A DNA stretch of 64,000 bases from the NCBI GenBank assembly GCA_963823435.1, contig CAWGLN010000013.1, positions 62,001 through 126,000 of the forward strand, read 5' to 3'. Each line of letters starts with the position of its first letter. Within the stretch, counting starts at the first letter, position 1. This stretch comes from CAKZML01 sp963823435. GTDB taxonomy: Bacteria > Pseudomonadota > Gammaproteobacteria > Steroidobacterales > BM003. Under the pieces are notes generated by a model that worked only from the letters and a program-made list of their open reading frames with translations, was not told the DNA's origin and did no database searches. The position numbers and the translations under genes are program-made. Shown here piece after piece: positions 36,501 to 44,720 of this stretch.

Positions 36501-39019
36501 GAACCAAAGGGTTCTATCGCCGTGTAGTCGGTGCCAAACACGAAGTCTACATTGACCGCCGGATCGGTCGCATACAGAACGGCATCAGGAATGATGCCGG
36601 TTCCGACTCCACCGCCGCCGGCAGTGCCGCTGAATCCAATATCGGTCAGCAGGAAAGTGAACGGCGCCGGAGACGCTCCACCGGTCTCAAACAGGAGGGC
36701 CGTGGCGGTGTCTACGCCGGTCAAACTCGAGAGAGGGAGCGATACCTGGTACCAGCCATTACCCAGGGACGTCGACACACCGCCGGCGGTAAGGTTCACA
36801 TCTAGATAAGCACCGTTGTCCAGGAACTTCACCCGGATCACGTCGTTCCACATGCCCTTGACCTTGAAGTCCAGGGTGCCGTAGCTGGCTGCAAACCCCG
36901 GCTGGAATCCGACAAAGGCTAATTGTCCGATATTGGCACCGTAGTCGGGTCCTGTAGTGACGGAAAATGCGGGACTGTAGTCCGCATCACCAGCATAAGT
37001 GCCATCAAATACCGAACCCGAGCCAAACGGCTCAAGGGCCGTGTAATCGACGCCAAACACCAGGTCCACCGGTACGGACGGATCCGTGGCGTACAACACC
37101 ACGTCAGGAACAATTCCGGTCCCACCGCCACCACCGGCGGTGCCACTGAAGCCTATGTCAGTCATCAGGAATGTGAACTGGGCAGGCGACGCATTGTCTG
37201 TCTCGAACAGTAGGCCGGTAGCCGTGTTCACTCCGCTCATACTGGAAAGGGGAATGGATACCTGGTACCAGCCATTACCCAGCGATGTAGAAAGGCCGCT
37301 GGTGGCCAGGTTGACATCAAGATAGGCACCGCCATCCAGGAACTTCACACGGATAATATCGTTGGAAAGACCCTTGGCCTTGAACTCCAGCGTGCCATAG
37401 GCGGAGGCAAAACCCGGCTGGAAGCCGACATAGGCAAACTGACCGATATTGGCCCCGTAATCGGCTCCCGTTGTGACAGCAAATGCCGGACTATAGTCCG
37501 CATCACCGGCGTAGAGGCCATCAAACACCGAACCCGAGCCGAACGGCTCATAGCCGGTATAGTCCACGCCATACACCAGGTCCACCGGTACAGACGGATC
37601 CGTTGCGTACAGCACCACATCCGGAACACCTCCGGTCCCACCGGTACCCGCTTCCTGGTACACCCTGACGTAGTCGACCAGCATGGTCTGGGGGTAAATC
37701 TCGGTACCATCGGGCGGCTGATCGCCGCTACCCAGCGTTCCACCCATCGCCACGTTCATGATCAGAAAGAATTCGTTCAGAAATTCATCCATTGTGGCGG
37801 GATCAATTGCCTTGGTGAAGTACACCTGCCCATCTATTTTTCCTACAATCTGGTTCTCATCCCAGACCGCTTCCCATATATGAAAGTCATCGCCCAGGGA
37901 GTTGGGGAGCGTTGTGTAGTCTGTGAAATAGGTCCAGCAGTTTGCTGGCGCTTGCACGGAATCGTCACACCAGTGCATCGTGGTATGAGTCGTATTCGCG
38001 TCAGAATAGAAATTGTGCATTTCCATGAAATCAATTTCGCCGGACCGTGGCCACCCAACGGTTGGGAAATTGGTGCCCAGACTCCAGAAAGCTGGCCACG
38101 CTGCTTTTCCGACCGGCGGCTTGATGCGCGCCTCAATTTTTCCAAACTTGAAGTTGAATTTGCCCAGGGAATTGATTTTGCCCGATGTGATCGATCCGTC
38201 GCGCACGCCGCAGGGTGCTACCGGGCACTGGGCCTCGAGCACCAGGTTGCCGCCTTCTACACGGACATTCTCTGGCGCCGTGGTATACAACTGCCACTCG
38301 TTGTTGCCCCAGCCATTTCCATCAGGACCGTATCCGGTTTCTATGGTCCAGTTCGCATTGGAGGGCGCACCGGCCGTATCAAATTCATCCGCAAACACCA
38401 GCTCGTATACGGGGCCAGCCGCTCCGCAGCCGGCGACCTGGGTGATTCCGTCAAAGTAGAAAGTCCAGTTGCCTGGATCGTTGGTGGCGTCACCCATGAC
38501 GCCCAAATCGAAGATAAGGGTTATCGCCGTGGCAGCCGGTCCGGCCGTGCTACCGGTGAAGTTGAAGCACAATTCTTCCCAGCCACCGCTGCCGCTGTGG
38601 TTGACCGACCTTTCCTGGTCCAGGCCTTCCAGCTTAAAAAGAACAGGCACCGCTCGCGATGACCATACTTTCATCGTGAAGGCTGTGCCCGCCGCAAAAT
38701 CCACGGCGCCGCCCAGGTCCAGGGTGCTGCCGCCATACACTTCTGCTGCAAATTTCTGCATCCGGCCCACTTTCGCGGTGGTGTTAATCCCACCGGGATC
38801 CGGATTGTTAATGACTGACGCCGCACCGCCGCCAAAGTCACTAAAGACGAACGGCCCGCAAGCATCCTCAAAATCAATCGCATCGGAGCAGGTATCCGGC
38901 GGTGCAGGTGTCCCCGCAATCCGCTCGGGTCCTTTTCCGTCGCAACCAGCGATCAGGGCGATGGCCGGTAATATGATCATCAATATGCAAAGACGGCGCA
39001 GGGAAAATATTGAGTGCAT
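33578..39019 (-). CDS. GH16 beta-glucanase lipoprotein with six repeat modules and two CBM-like modules
   Basis: 1813-residue surface lipoprotein. Signal with lipobox ALIAGC, Cys26. Residues 45-200 form a CBM-like sandwich. The GH16 domain (about 205-460) has the catalytic motif in WPRSGEIDFMEMH: Glu328, Asp330, Glu333, as in laminarinases. Then follow three copies of a 155-165-residue module (each starting near VVLYATDP, then YGxDY, EPFGSGSVFD, VRVKFLD, LGNGWYQVSIPL, FTFLMTDIGF), a CBM4/CBM9-like module (GELAINGDFEAGDLSGW), three more copies and a second CBM-like module that ends the protein. Glycine linkers separate them. It would cut beta-1,3(1,4)-glucan at the cell surface. First gene of the leftward set, 160 bp from operator copy 2. 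Confidence 0.88.
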   Translation of the reverse strand: MHSIFSLRRLCILMIILPAIALIAGCDGKGPERIAGTPAPPDTCSDAIDFEDACGPFVFSDFGGGAASVINNPDPGGINTTAKVGRMQKFAAEVYGGSTLDLGGAVDFAAGTAFTMKVWSSRAVPVLFKLEGLDQERSVNHSGSGGWEELCFNFTGSTAGPAATAITLIFDLGVMGDATNDPGNWTFYFDGITQVAGCGAAGPVYELVFADEFDTAGAPSNANWTIETGYGPDGNGWGNNEWQLYTTAPENVRVEGGNLVLEAQCPVAPCGVRDGSITSGKINSLGKFNFKFGKIEARIKPPVGKAAWPAFWSLGTNFPTVGWPRSGEIDFMEMHNFYSDANTTHTTMHWCDDSVQAPANCWTYFTDYTTLPNSLGDDFHIWEAVWDENQIVGKIDGQVYFTKAIDPATMDEFLNEFFLIMNVAMGGTLGSGDQPPDGTEIYPQTMLVDYVRVYQEAGTGGTGGVPDVVLYATDPSVPVDLVYGVDYTGYEPFGSGSVFDGLYAGDADYSPAFAVTTGADYGANIGQFAYVGFQPGFASAYGTLEFKAKGLSNDIIRVKFLDGGAYLDVNLATSGLSTSLGNGWYQVSIPLSSMSGVNTATGLLFETDNASPAQFTFLMTDIGFSGTAGGGGGTGIVPDVVLYATDPSVPVDLVFGVDYTALEPFGSGSVFDGTYAGDADYSPAFSVTTGPDYGANIGQLAFVGFQPGFAASYGTLDFKVKGMWNDVIRVKFLDNGAYLDVNLTAGGVSTSLGNGWYQVSLPLSSLTGVDTATALLFETGGASPAPFTFLLTDIGFSGTAGGGGVGTGIIPDAVLYATDPAVNVDFVFGTDYTAIEPFGSGSVFDNNNTSDADFSPAFSVTTGAGYGAQVGQLAFIGFAPGFASAYGTLDFKIKGINNNLVRVKFLDGGTYLDVTLTSSAFSTLLGNGWYQVSIPLASLSGVDTAIGLLFETDNTAANAFTFLMTDIGFSGTAGGGGPSGELAINGDFEAGDLSGWVVIPNGGSITADNTQNNGGLWSGHLVAGAGQNPVLKQERLAAGTVVPGDTINISFDMRGSAVAGGVIFPELISEGAGGAAVGNLLDTIAVPTAGWTTYTYSPVAGADVSGGITFQIAVVCGADNACSNDVYIDNVSITINGGGGGGVANPGAAVTPQVVLYATDPAVPVDLVFGVDYTALEPFGSGSVFDAFYANDTTYNPVMAVSSGAGYGANIAQLAFIGFAPGFAAGYDVLNFKIKGIPGDLIRLKFLDAGGYLDINLTTDADVTLLGDGWYQASVPLTRFTGVDSATGLLFESNNTSATAFTYFLTDIGFSNAAINNGPAPDVVLYATDPAVNVDLVFGVDYTAIEPFGSGSVFDNNNTSDADFSPAFSVTTGSGYGVQVGQLAFLGFAPGFATGYGTLEFKIKGINNDLVRVKFLDGGAYLDVTLTSSAFSTSLGNGWYQVSIPITSFTGVDTATGLLFETDNTAANAFTFLMTDIGFNTTNGGGGVGTGIIPSVVLYATDPAVNVDLVFGTDYTAIEPFGSGSVFDNNNTSDGDFSPAFSVTTGNGYGVQVGQLAFIGFAPGFATAYGALNFKIKGINNDLVRVKFLDGGAYLDVTLTSSAFSNLLGNGWYQVSIPLASFTGVDTATGLLFETDNTAPDAFTFLMTDMGFSGSAGELAVNGDFEAGDLSGWVVYPNGGSITADNTQNNGGSWSGHAVAGAGQNPVLKQERIAVGTVVGGDIIDISFDMKGSAADGGIVFPELISEGAGGATVSQILETIVTPTAGWTTYSYSPAAAADVSGGITFQIAVVCGGAPACSNNVYIDNVSITIR
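33581..37635 (-). repeat. Internal repeats coding the six modules of the GH16 protein
   Basis: About 500-bp in-frame units begin near 37632, 37115, 36600, 35575, 35070 and 34547; two copies of a roughly 470-bp CBM-coding unit lie near 36090-35610 and 34055-33581. The order is R1 R2 R3 CBM R4 R5 R6 CBM, so the second half looks like a block duplication of the first. R3, R5 and R6 share the VFDNNNTSD form; R1, R2 and R4 share the VPVDLV form. Confidence 0.85.
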
Positions 39020-39179
39020 GACTGAAGTCTCTAGGTAACCGTGTGAAATGAGGTGTACGTAAGCGATTGAAAAATTGAAATTTTAATTTAACAAGGCTTA
39101 TTGTGAGAGCCCGGAAAATCTTGAGAACCTTGATCTGAAAGTGGTTTTACTGCCCCGGCTGAACTAAATAGTTATCAAG

Positions 39180-39199
39180 AATTGACAGCGTTGTCAATT
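39180..39199. promoter_or_regulatory. Candidate LacI-family operator, copy 2
   Basis: AATTGACAGCGTTGTCAATT, the exact reverse complement of copy 1. It lies between the divergent GH16 gene (160 bp away) and the TonB receptor gene (45 bp before its likely ATG). TTGACA hexamers occur on both strands within it, so it could overlap a -35 element either way. Confidence 0.8.
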
Positions 39200-39244
39200 T
39201 TTTGCTGATTGAGTGGCGACAACCCCTGCAGACCGGATAGCTTG

Positions 39245-41422
39245 ATGCACCAGGAGACAGATATACTGCCGCTCTGCCAGAAACGGAGGAGTCTCGACGT
39301 CAACATTCCAGCACACATATCACGTGACAAAGCCTGCGCTCACCCGGTCTTGTCCGGGAAGACGCTACTGGGACTATGCGGCCTGCTGATTTCGCTCTCC
39401 GGCATCGCCCTGGCAGACGAAGCGAACACCGAGAGTCTGCAGACGGCCTCTATCGAGACCCTGCAGGTCACCGCCAGCGCCAGGGAGCAAAGCGTGCTGG
39501 AATCCCCCGCAGCAGTAACCGTGGTGGGCGACAGGCAAATGCGCGAAGGCAGGATGCATGTGCTGCCCGAAGCCTTGCGCGGCGAAACCGGCACCTGGTT
39601 TCAGCAAACCACCCCCGGACAGGGCACGCCTGTCCTCAGGGGACTAAAGGGATCCCAGGTCCTGCACCTGGTAGATGGCATGCGTCTGAACAATGCGTTC
39701 TTTCGCAGCGCGCCAAACCAGTACCTGGCCCTGGTAGACAGCCTGAACGTGCGCCAGCTGGAAGTCGTACGCGGCCCCTCGCCGACCTTGTACGGCCACG
39801 ACGCCATGGGCGGAGTGGTTAACGTCATCACGCCGACCCCCACGCATGCCCGCGAGTGGGACGCTTCGGGCAAGTTCTACACCTCAATGGACACGGCGGA
39901 ACGCCTGCGTGTTCTGCACGCAGACCTGGAAGCCGGGGGGCCGATGCTGGCCTTTATGGTCGGCGCCAGCATGCAAAACAGTGATGATCGGCGCACGGGT
40001 GGTGGTGAATACCTGCACCCCAGCGACTACACCTCCAGGTCAGCCAACGGCAAACTGCTGTTCACACCGCTGGACGGCCACGCACTCATGTTCAGCGCCC
40101 AGTCCACCCGGCAGGATTCCACGCCCAGGGTGGACGAACTGATCCCGGGTTTTGGCCAGGACACGCCCAGCTCAGAGGAATTCTTTTTCGAACCCAATAC
40201 CCGGGAATCTCTGCACGGGTCCTATACCTGGACGCCCGCTGCCGGCTTGCTGGACACCCTGCAATTGCACCTGGCACGCCAGGTGATCCAGGATGACAGG
40301 AGAACCCGGGACTATGGCTCCGACCTGCGTATCCTGGAACAAAACCAGAGCACACTGGACGGCCTGAAACTGCAGGCGGAGTTCACGCCAAACGACAGTC
40401 TCCTGCTCACCCTGGGTCTGGAAACCTACATGGACACGGTTCTGAGCGCGCGCCAGGGTCTTGCGCTGGACAGCGGGCTGCAGGAAACCCTGAGTCCTCG
40501 CTTTCCTGATGGCTCCAGCATGGACAGCTCGGCAGTGTTCCTGAACGGACAGACCAGGCTCGGTGACCGCTGGTCCCTGGCAGCAGGCATGCGTTACAGC
40601 CGTTTCACTATCCAGGCGCCAGCCGACGCCGACGGTGGTTTTCTCCTGGAGCCGGACGACCTCACCGGCAACCTGAGCCTGGGCTACCTGTTGGCTGACG
40701 GGCTGCGGCTGTCCTTCAATGTGGGAAGAGGATTCCGGCCACCCAACCTGTATGACCTGGGCGGCCTGGGGGCAAGACCCGGCAATCGTTTCAACATCGC
40801 CAACCCCGACCTGCAGCCGGAAACCGTGGTCACCCTGGATACGGGCCTGAAATACCATCGTGGTCCCTGGGAGCTGGAGGTCTATATCTGGCGCAGCCAG
40901 TACCAGGACCAGATCGCCACGGTTCCTACCGGCGAAATCACAGCGGACGGCCGCACTGTGGTGCGCAGTGAAAACATTAACCAGGTGGACCTGGAAGGTC
41001 TTGAGTCAGGTATACGCTACCGGACCCCGGGTGGGGGCACCGTGTTCGGTGTATTGAACTGGACTTACGGTCAGGAATACGACGCCGCCGGCCTGAGCCA
41101 GCCGGCCGACCGTATCCCGCCCCTGAATGGTCGCCTGGGCGTGAGTTGGCCGCTGGGTGAGCGACTGGAGGCTGACGCCTGGGTAATATTCGCCGGACAA
41201 CAGGACAGACTTAGCGACCGTGATATGGGCGACCCGCGCATCGACCCGATGGGCACGGCCGGCTGGGGCAGCACCAACCTATCCTTGCGCTGGCAGGCAC
41301 GGGACAACCTGGAACTGGGTTTTCGACTTGAGAACCTGTTCGACCACAATTACCGGGAACACGGCTCGGGCGTCGATGCAGCCGGCATCAATGCAATACT
41401 CAGTCTCAGCGTGGGCTATTAG
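39245..41422 (+). CDS. TonB-dependent outer-membrane receptor
   Basis: About 725-residue TonB-dependent transporter. The ATG at 39245 gives MHQETDILPL and a long signal region (TLLGLCGLLISLSGIALA); a TTG at 39209 is possible. A TonB-box-like ETLQVTASA follows, then the plug domain (SVLESPAAVTVV; VLRGLKGSQVLHLVDGMRL; LEVVRGPSPTLYGHDAMGGV) and a barrel ending LSLSVGY. It resembles BtuB/heme-type receptors more than SusC, and there is no SusD. Placed behind the operator shared with the GH16 gene, so it probably imports glucan oligosaccharides released by GH16; the substrate is inferred from context only. Confidence 0.88.
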   Translation: MHQETDILPLCQKRRSLDVNIPAHISRDKACAHPVLSGKTLLGLCGLLISLSGIALADEANTESLQTASIETLQVTASAREQSVLESPAAVTVVGDRQMREGRMHVLPEALRGETGTWFQQTTPGQGTPVLRGLKGSQVLHLVDGMRLNNAFFRSAPNQYLALVDSLNVRQLEVVRGPSPTLYGHDAMGGVVNVITPTPTHAREWDASGKFYTSMDTAERLRVLHADLEAGGPMLAFMVGASMQNSDDRRTGGGEYLHPSDYTSRSANGKLLFTPLDGHALMFSAQSTRQDSTPRVDELIPGFGQDTPSSEEFFFEPNTRESLHGSYTWTPAAGLLDTLQLHLARQVIQDDRRTRDYGSDLRILEQNQSTLDGLKLQAEFTPNDSLLLTLGLETYMDTVLSARQGLALDSGLQETLSPRFPDGSSMDSSAVFLNGQTRLGDRWSLAAGMRYSRFTIQAPADADGGFLLEPDDLTGNLSLGYLLADGLRLSFNVGRGFRPPNLYDLGGLGARPGNRFNIANPDLQPETVVTLDTGLKYHRGPWELEVYIWRSQYQDQIATVPTGEITADGRTVVRSENINQVDLEGLESGIRYRTPGGGTVFGVLNWTYGQEYDAAGLSQPADRIPPLNGRLGVSWPLGERLEADAWVIFAGQQDRLSDRDMGDPRIDPMGTAGWGSTNLSLRWQARDNLELGFRLENLFDHNYREHGSGVDAAGINAILSLSVGY

Positions 41423-42348
41423 CGGGCAGAATCCTTGGCCCCGTTCGGCAAGCTCTCTTGCGCTCGGATCTCTCCAATACGCTTGTCCTTGGCCTGCCAC
41501 AGCTCACGCAAACGCTCCTTGAAGCGGGCCCGGTATATCTTGTCCCCCTGGTAGTCGCCCGGCAGCAGCCAGGACTCGATCGGATACTCGTGCACATCCA
41601 CCACCACGCGGCTGACCTTGCCGGTGCAAAGGTCCCACAGGCTGGGCCTGCCCTCGGCATACACGATGGTGACATCCAGCAGGGCATGCAGGGACTTGCC
41701 CAGGGTGCCCAGCACAAACGCTGCACCCCCGGGGCGGGGCGGCAGCAAGTGGGTGTAGGGCGATTTCAGGTCCTGGTGTTTGGCCGGCGTGAACCGGGTC
41801 CCTTCCAGAAAATTCATAACGCTGGTGGGTGTCTCTGAGAAATGCTCGCAGGCCTTGCGGGTGGCCTCAAGATCACGACCTCGCATCTGCGGATTCCTGG
41901 CCAGGAACTCGCGTGAGTAGCGCTTCATAAACGGCATGTCCATGGCCCACCAGACCTGGCCAAGTATCGGTATCCAGATTAGCTGTTGCTTGATAAAGAA
42001 CTTCAGAAAGGGGATGCGCCGGTTCAGCGCAAGTTGCAGCACCAGGATGTCCAGCCAGGACTGGTGATTGGATACCACCAGGTACCATTCCTGGCGACGG
42101 AGCGCGTCCACGCCACGAAAATCCCAGCTGATATCCTGGGTCAATCCAACGATGCCACGATTAAAACTGATCCAGTTCTCACCGCACTTCATCAGCCAGC
42201 GGCTGGCAACCAGGCGCCATGCGCGAATAGGGACCAGCAACTTGAATATGGATATCACCAGGATGGGGATAGCCCACAACACGACATTGAGCACGAACAA
42301 CAGCATGGTTATCGAGCCGTACAGGTTTTGTGCCACTACCCGAATCAT
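41419..42348 (-). CDS. PlsC-like acyltransferase (lysophospholipid acyltransferase family)
   Basis: 309-residue membrane-bound acyltransferase. The HX4D catalytic motif is in VVSNHQSWLDILVLQ and the acyl-acceptor EGTRFTPAKH motif is present, with a hydrophobic N-terminus (ITMLLFVLNVVLWAIPILVI). The ATG at 42348 follows GGGGG and begins the hydrophobic segment; a longer in-frame start adds 36 residues of no clear type. It resembles E. coli YihG/YihE-neighbour acyltransferases that attach an acyl chain (often polyunsaturated or vaccenoyl) to lysophosphatidic acid. It overlaps by 4 bp the end of the convergent TonB receptor gene. Confidence 0.87.
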   Translation of the reverse strand: MIRVVAQNLYGSITMLLFVLNVVLWAIPILVISIFKLLVPIRAWRLVASRWLMKCGENWISFNRGIVGLTQDISWDFRGVDALRRQEWYLVVSNHQSWLDILVLQLALNRRIPFLKFFIKQQLIWIPILGQVWWAMDMPFMKRYSREFLARNPQMRGRDLEATRKACEHFSETPTSVMNFLEGTRFTPAKHQDLKSPYTHLLPPRPGGAAFVLGTLGKSLHALLDVTIVYAEGRPSLWDLCTGKVSRVVVDVHEYPIESWLLPGDYQGDKIYRARFKERLRELWQAKDKRIGEIRAQESLPNGAKDSAR

Positions 42349-42503
42349 AAAACCCCCGCTACCGACCCCCGTTCGTGCGAACCTCCCACTGTGGGGAGTC
42401 TCCGATAGGCGTATTATAAACACGACAAGGGGTTCGATGCCGTCCCGATAATTCAATTGCAGACGCGGACTTTACAGCTGAAACAAGGATAGACTGAATC
42501 AAC

Positions 42504-43463
42504 ATGACATCACCCAAGATTGGACTGGCCCTGGGCAGCGGATCAGCGAGAGGCTGGGCCCATGTAGGCGTTATTCGGGCCCTGGAGGACGCAGGTATCA
42601 AGGCGGATATCATTGCCGGCGCCTCGGTGGGCTCCCTGGTGGGCGCGGCCCATGCCAGCCGCCAACTGGATACCCTTGAAAGCTGGATTATGGGACTGAC
42701 CAAGCGTGACGTCTGGGGGCTTCTGGACACGGCTTTTAGTCGCGGTGGCGTCATGGGTGGTAACAAGCTCATGCGGGCCATTGGTGAGCAGATCAAAGAT
42801 TTCAATATCGAAGATCTGCCCATACCCTTTGGCGCGGTCGCCGCAGACCTGCACACCGGTCAGGAAATCTGGTTGCAGGAGGGTTCGATGCTTAATTCCG
42901 TGCGCGCCTCCAGCGGGCTGCCGGGTCTTTTCTCTCCCATGCTCTATCAGCGGCGCTGGATGATCGATGGCGGCGTGGTCAATCCAGTACCGATATCACT
43001 GTGCCGCGCACTGGGCGCCGACTACGTGATTGCTGTGAATCTCAACGCCCACTACGGCAAGCCTACGCGCTTCAACAAGCTCCAGACGCCCAAAGCGAAG
43101 CCCGACGGCGAGCAGGAACCAGAGCAAACATCGGAAGGCGGCTGGGCCAGCCGGGAACGCTGGGTCGAAATGATGGACGGTCTGATGAATACCTTCCGCA
43201 GCGACCAGCAGGACAACCAGGACCAACCCGATAACAATCCACCCGGTCTGTTCGATGTGATCGCCGGATCCGTCAATATCATGCAGGACCGCATCACACG
43301 CAGCCGCATAGCCGGCGAGCCACCCAACATCATGCTCAACCCAAACCTGGGGCATTTCCAATTGATGGATTTTCACCGGGCGGCCGAGGCCATTGAGGTG
43401 GGTCGAACGGTGGTACAACGGGCGGCAAGAGAGTTGGCGGAACTCCAGGACTGGATGAGCTGA
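42504..43463 (+). CDS. Patatin-like phospholipase (RssA-type)
   Basis: 319-residue patatin-family serine hydrolase. Oxyanion-hole segment LALGSGSARGWAHVG at residues 8-22, nucleophile Ser41 in GASVG, and the dyad Asp in MIDGGVVNPVP. The C-terminal part (from about 200) is charged and Gln/Asp-rich, with DRITRSRIAGEPPNIML typical of the RssA group. Expected to cleave fatty acyl esters of phospholipids or lysolipids. It is divergent from the PlsC-like gene, fitting a shared role in membrane lipid turnover. ATG at 42504 with AGGATAG upstream. Confidence 0.9.
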   Translation: MTSPKIGLALGSGSARGWAHVGVIRALEDAGIKADIIAGASVGSLVGAAHASRQLDTLESWIMGLTKRDVWGLLDTAFSRGGVMGGNKLMRAIGEQIKDFNIEDLPIPFGAVAADLHTGQEIWLQEGSMLNSVRASSGLPGLFSPMLYQRRWMIDGGVVNPVPISLCRALGADYVIAVNLNAHYGKPTRFNKLQTPKAKPDGEQEPEQTSEGGWASRERWVEMMDGLMNTFRSDQQDNQDQPDNNPPGLFDVIAGSVNIMQDRITRSRIAGEPPNIMLNPNLGHFQLMDFHRAAEAIEVGRTVVQRAARELAELQDWMS

Positions 43464-43509
43464 GGACCTCTTCCGCCAACTGCTTGCAGTTGTGTTAGCG
43501 TGCTATACG

Positions 43510-44508
43510 ATGAACGCAATCACCAACCAGACCCCTTTCGCCAGCCTGGATCCCGACACCGTGCTGGACGCCGTGGAGTCACTGGGCTTCGTCTGCGACG
43601 GACGCATGCTGGCGCTGAACAGCTACGAGAACCGCGTCTACCAGGTGGGGCTGGAGTCAGACCCTCCACTGGTGGCTAAATTTTACCGGCCCGACCGCTG
43701 GAGTGACGAGGCAATACTGGAGGAACACGATTTCAGTGTTGAGCTGGCGGCGGCGGAAATACCGGTCATCCCGCCCATGCTTCGTAACGGACACACCCTG
43801 CATCATTTTGCTGATCACCGCTTTGCCGTATTTGAACGGCGGGGCGGGCGCTGGCCGGAACTTGGCGACCCTGACACCCTGAAGTGGCTGGGACGCTTCC
43901 TGGGCCGCATACACATGCGCGGTGCAGCCGGTTCCTATCGTTACAGACCAGAATTGTCGATCCAGGAATTCGGTGACGATGCCCGTGAAACCCTGCTGGA
44001 CGGAGGCTGGATTCCGCCGCACATTGAAGAGGCCTATGACTCGGTCACCAGGGACCTGCTGGATGCGGTGGATCAGCGCATTGAAGAGGCGGGAAACGTC
44101 GCCATAATCCGCCTGCACGGTGATTGTCATCCCGGCAATATCCTGTGGACCGACGGTGGCCCGCACTTTGTGGACCTGGATGACAGTCGCATGGGACCCG
44201 CGGTTCAAGACCTGTGGATGCTGCTCTCCGGAGATCGCCAGGAGATGACCACCCAGCTTGTGGATCTGCTCGAAGGCTATAGCGAATTTGCCCGTTTCGA
44301 TGCACGCGAACTGGTTCTGATCGAGGCCCTGCGCAGCCTGCGTATGATTCATTACGCAGCCTGGCTGGCCCGTCGCTGGAATGACCCGGCGTTTCCCCGG
44401 GCTTTCACCTGGTTTAATACGACGCGCTACTGGGAAGACCATGTCTTGAGCCTGCGCGAGCAATTGGCCGACATACAGGAGCCTGCTCTGCAATGGCTGG
44501 GGCGCTGA
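43510..44508 (+). CDS. srkA: Serine/threonine protein kinase SrkA (YihE/RdoA)
   Basis: About 332-residue stress-response kinase with a choline-kinase fold. Features: ALNSYENRVYQVGLE near the nucleotide site, VAKFYRPDRWSDEAILEEH with the ATP lysine, the catalytic loop IIRLHGDCHPGNIL and the metal-binding FVDLDDSRMGPAVQDLWML. This sequence combination is characteristic of YihE/SrkA, which in E. coli protects against Cpx-stress-induced cell death. The ATG at 43510 is preferred to a GTG 18 nt earlier since family members begin near here; no clear ribosome binding site for either. Confidence 0.92.
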   Translation: MNAITNQTPFASLDPDTVLDAVESLGFVCDGRMLALNSYENRVYQVGLESDPPLVAKFYRPDRWSDEAILEEHDFSVELAAAEIPVIPPMLRNGHTLHHFADHRFAVFERRGGRWPELGDPDTLKWLGRFLGRIHMRGAAGSYRYRPELSIQEFGDDARETLLDGGWIPPHIEEAYDSVTRDLLDAVDQRIEEAGNVAIIRLHGDCHPGNILWTDGGPHFVDLDDSRMGPAVQDLWMLLSGDRQEMTTQLVDLLEGYSEFARFDARELVLIEALRSLRMIHYAAWLARRWNDPAFPRAFTWFNTTRYWEDHVLSLREQLADIQEPALQWLGR

Positions 44509-44720
44509 GCACCCTGGATGCCCTGGCCCGCAAGCCCGGATGTTGCACCGCGTTATAGCTTATTGCGCCTTTCCTGTGACATCCTTGGCCCTATTAGTGC
44601 CTCAGCGGAGGCTCAAACCTCAATCTCATTGTCACAATCAGGCCTGGTACACCGGTAAACACCGGGCACGCCGGCGCGTTGCAGTGGGGAAACCCCATTT
44701 TGACCAAGGAATTGAAGAAG

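Noticed and set aside
33581..37635. Possible CRISPR-like or tandem non-coding array
   Set aside because: The repeats are about 500 bp, in frame, and code for protein modules of the GH16 gene.
39245..41422. SusC-type receptor with SusD partner
   Set aside because: Receptor is of about 725 residues and BtuB/heme-like; no SusD-like gene is present.
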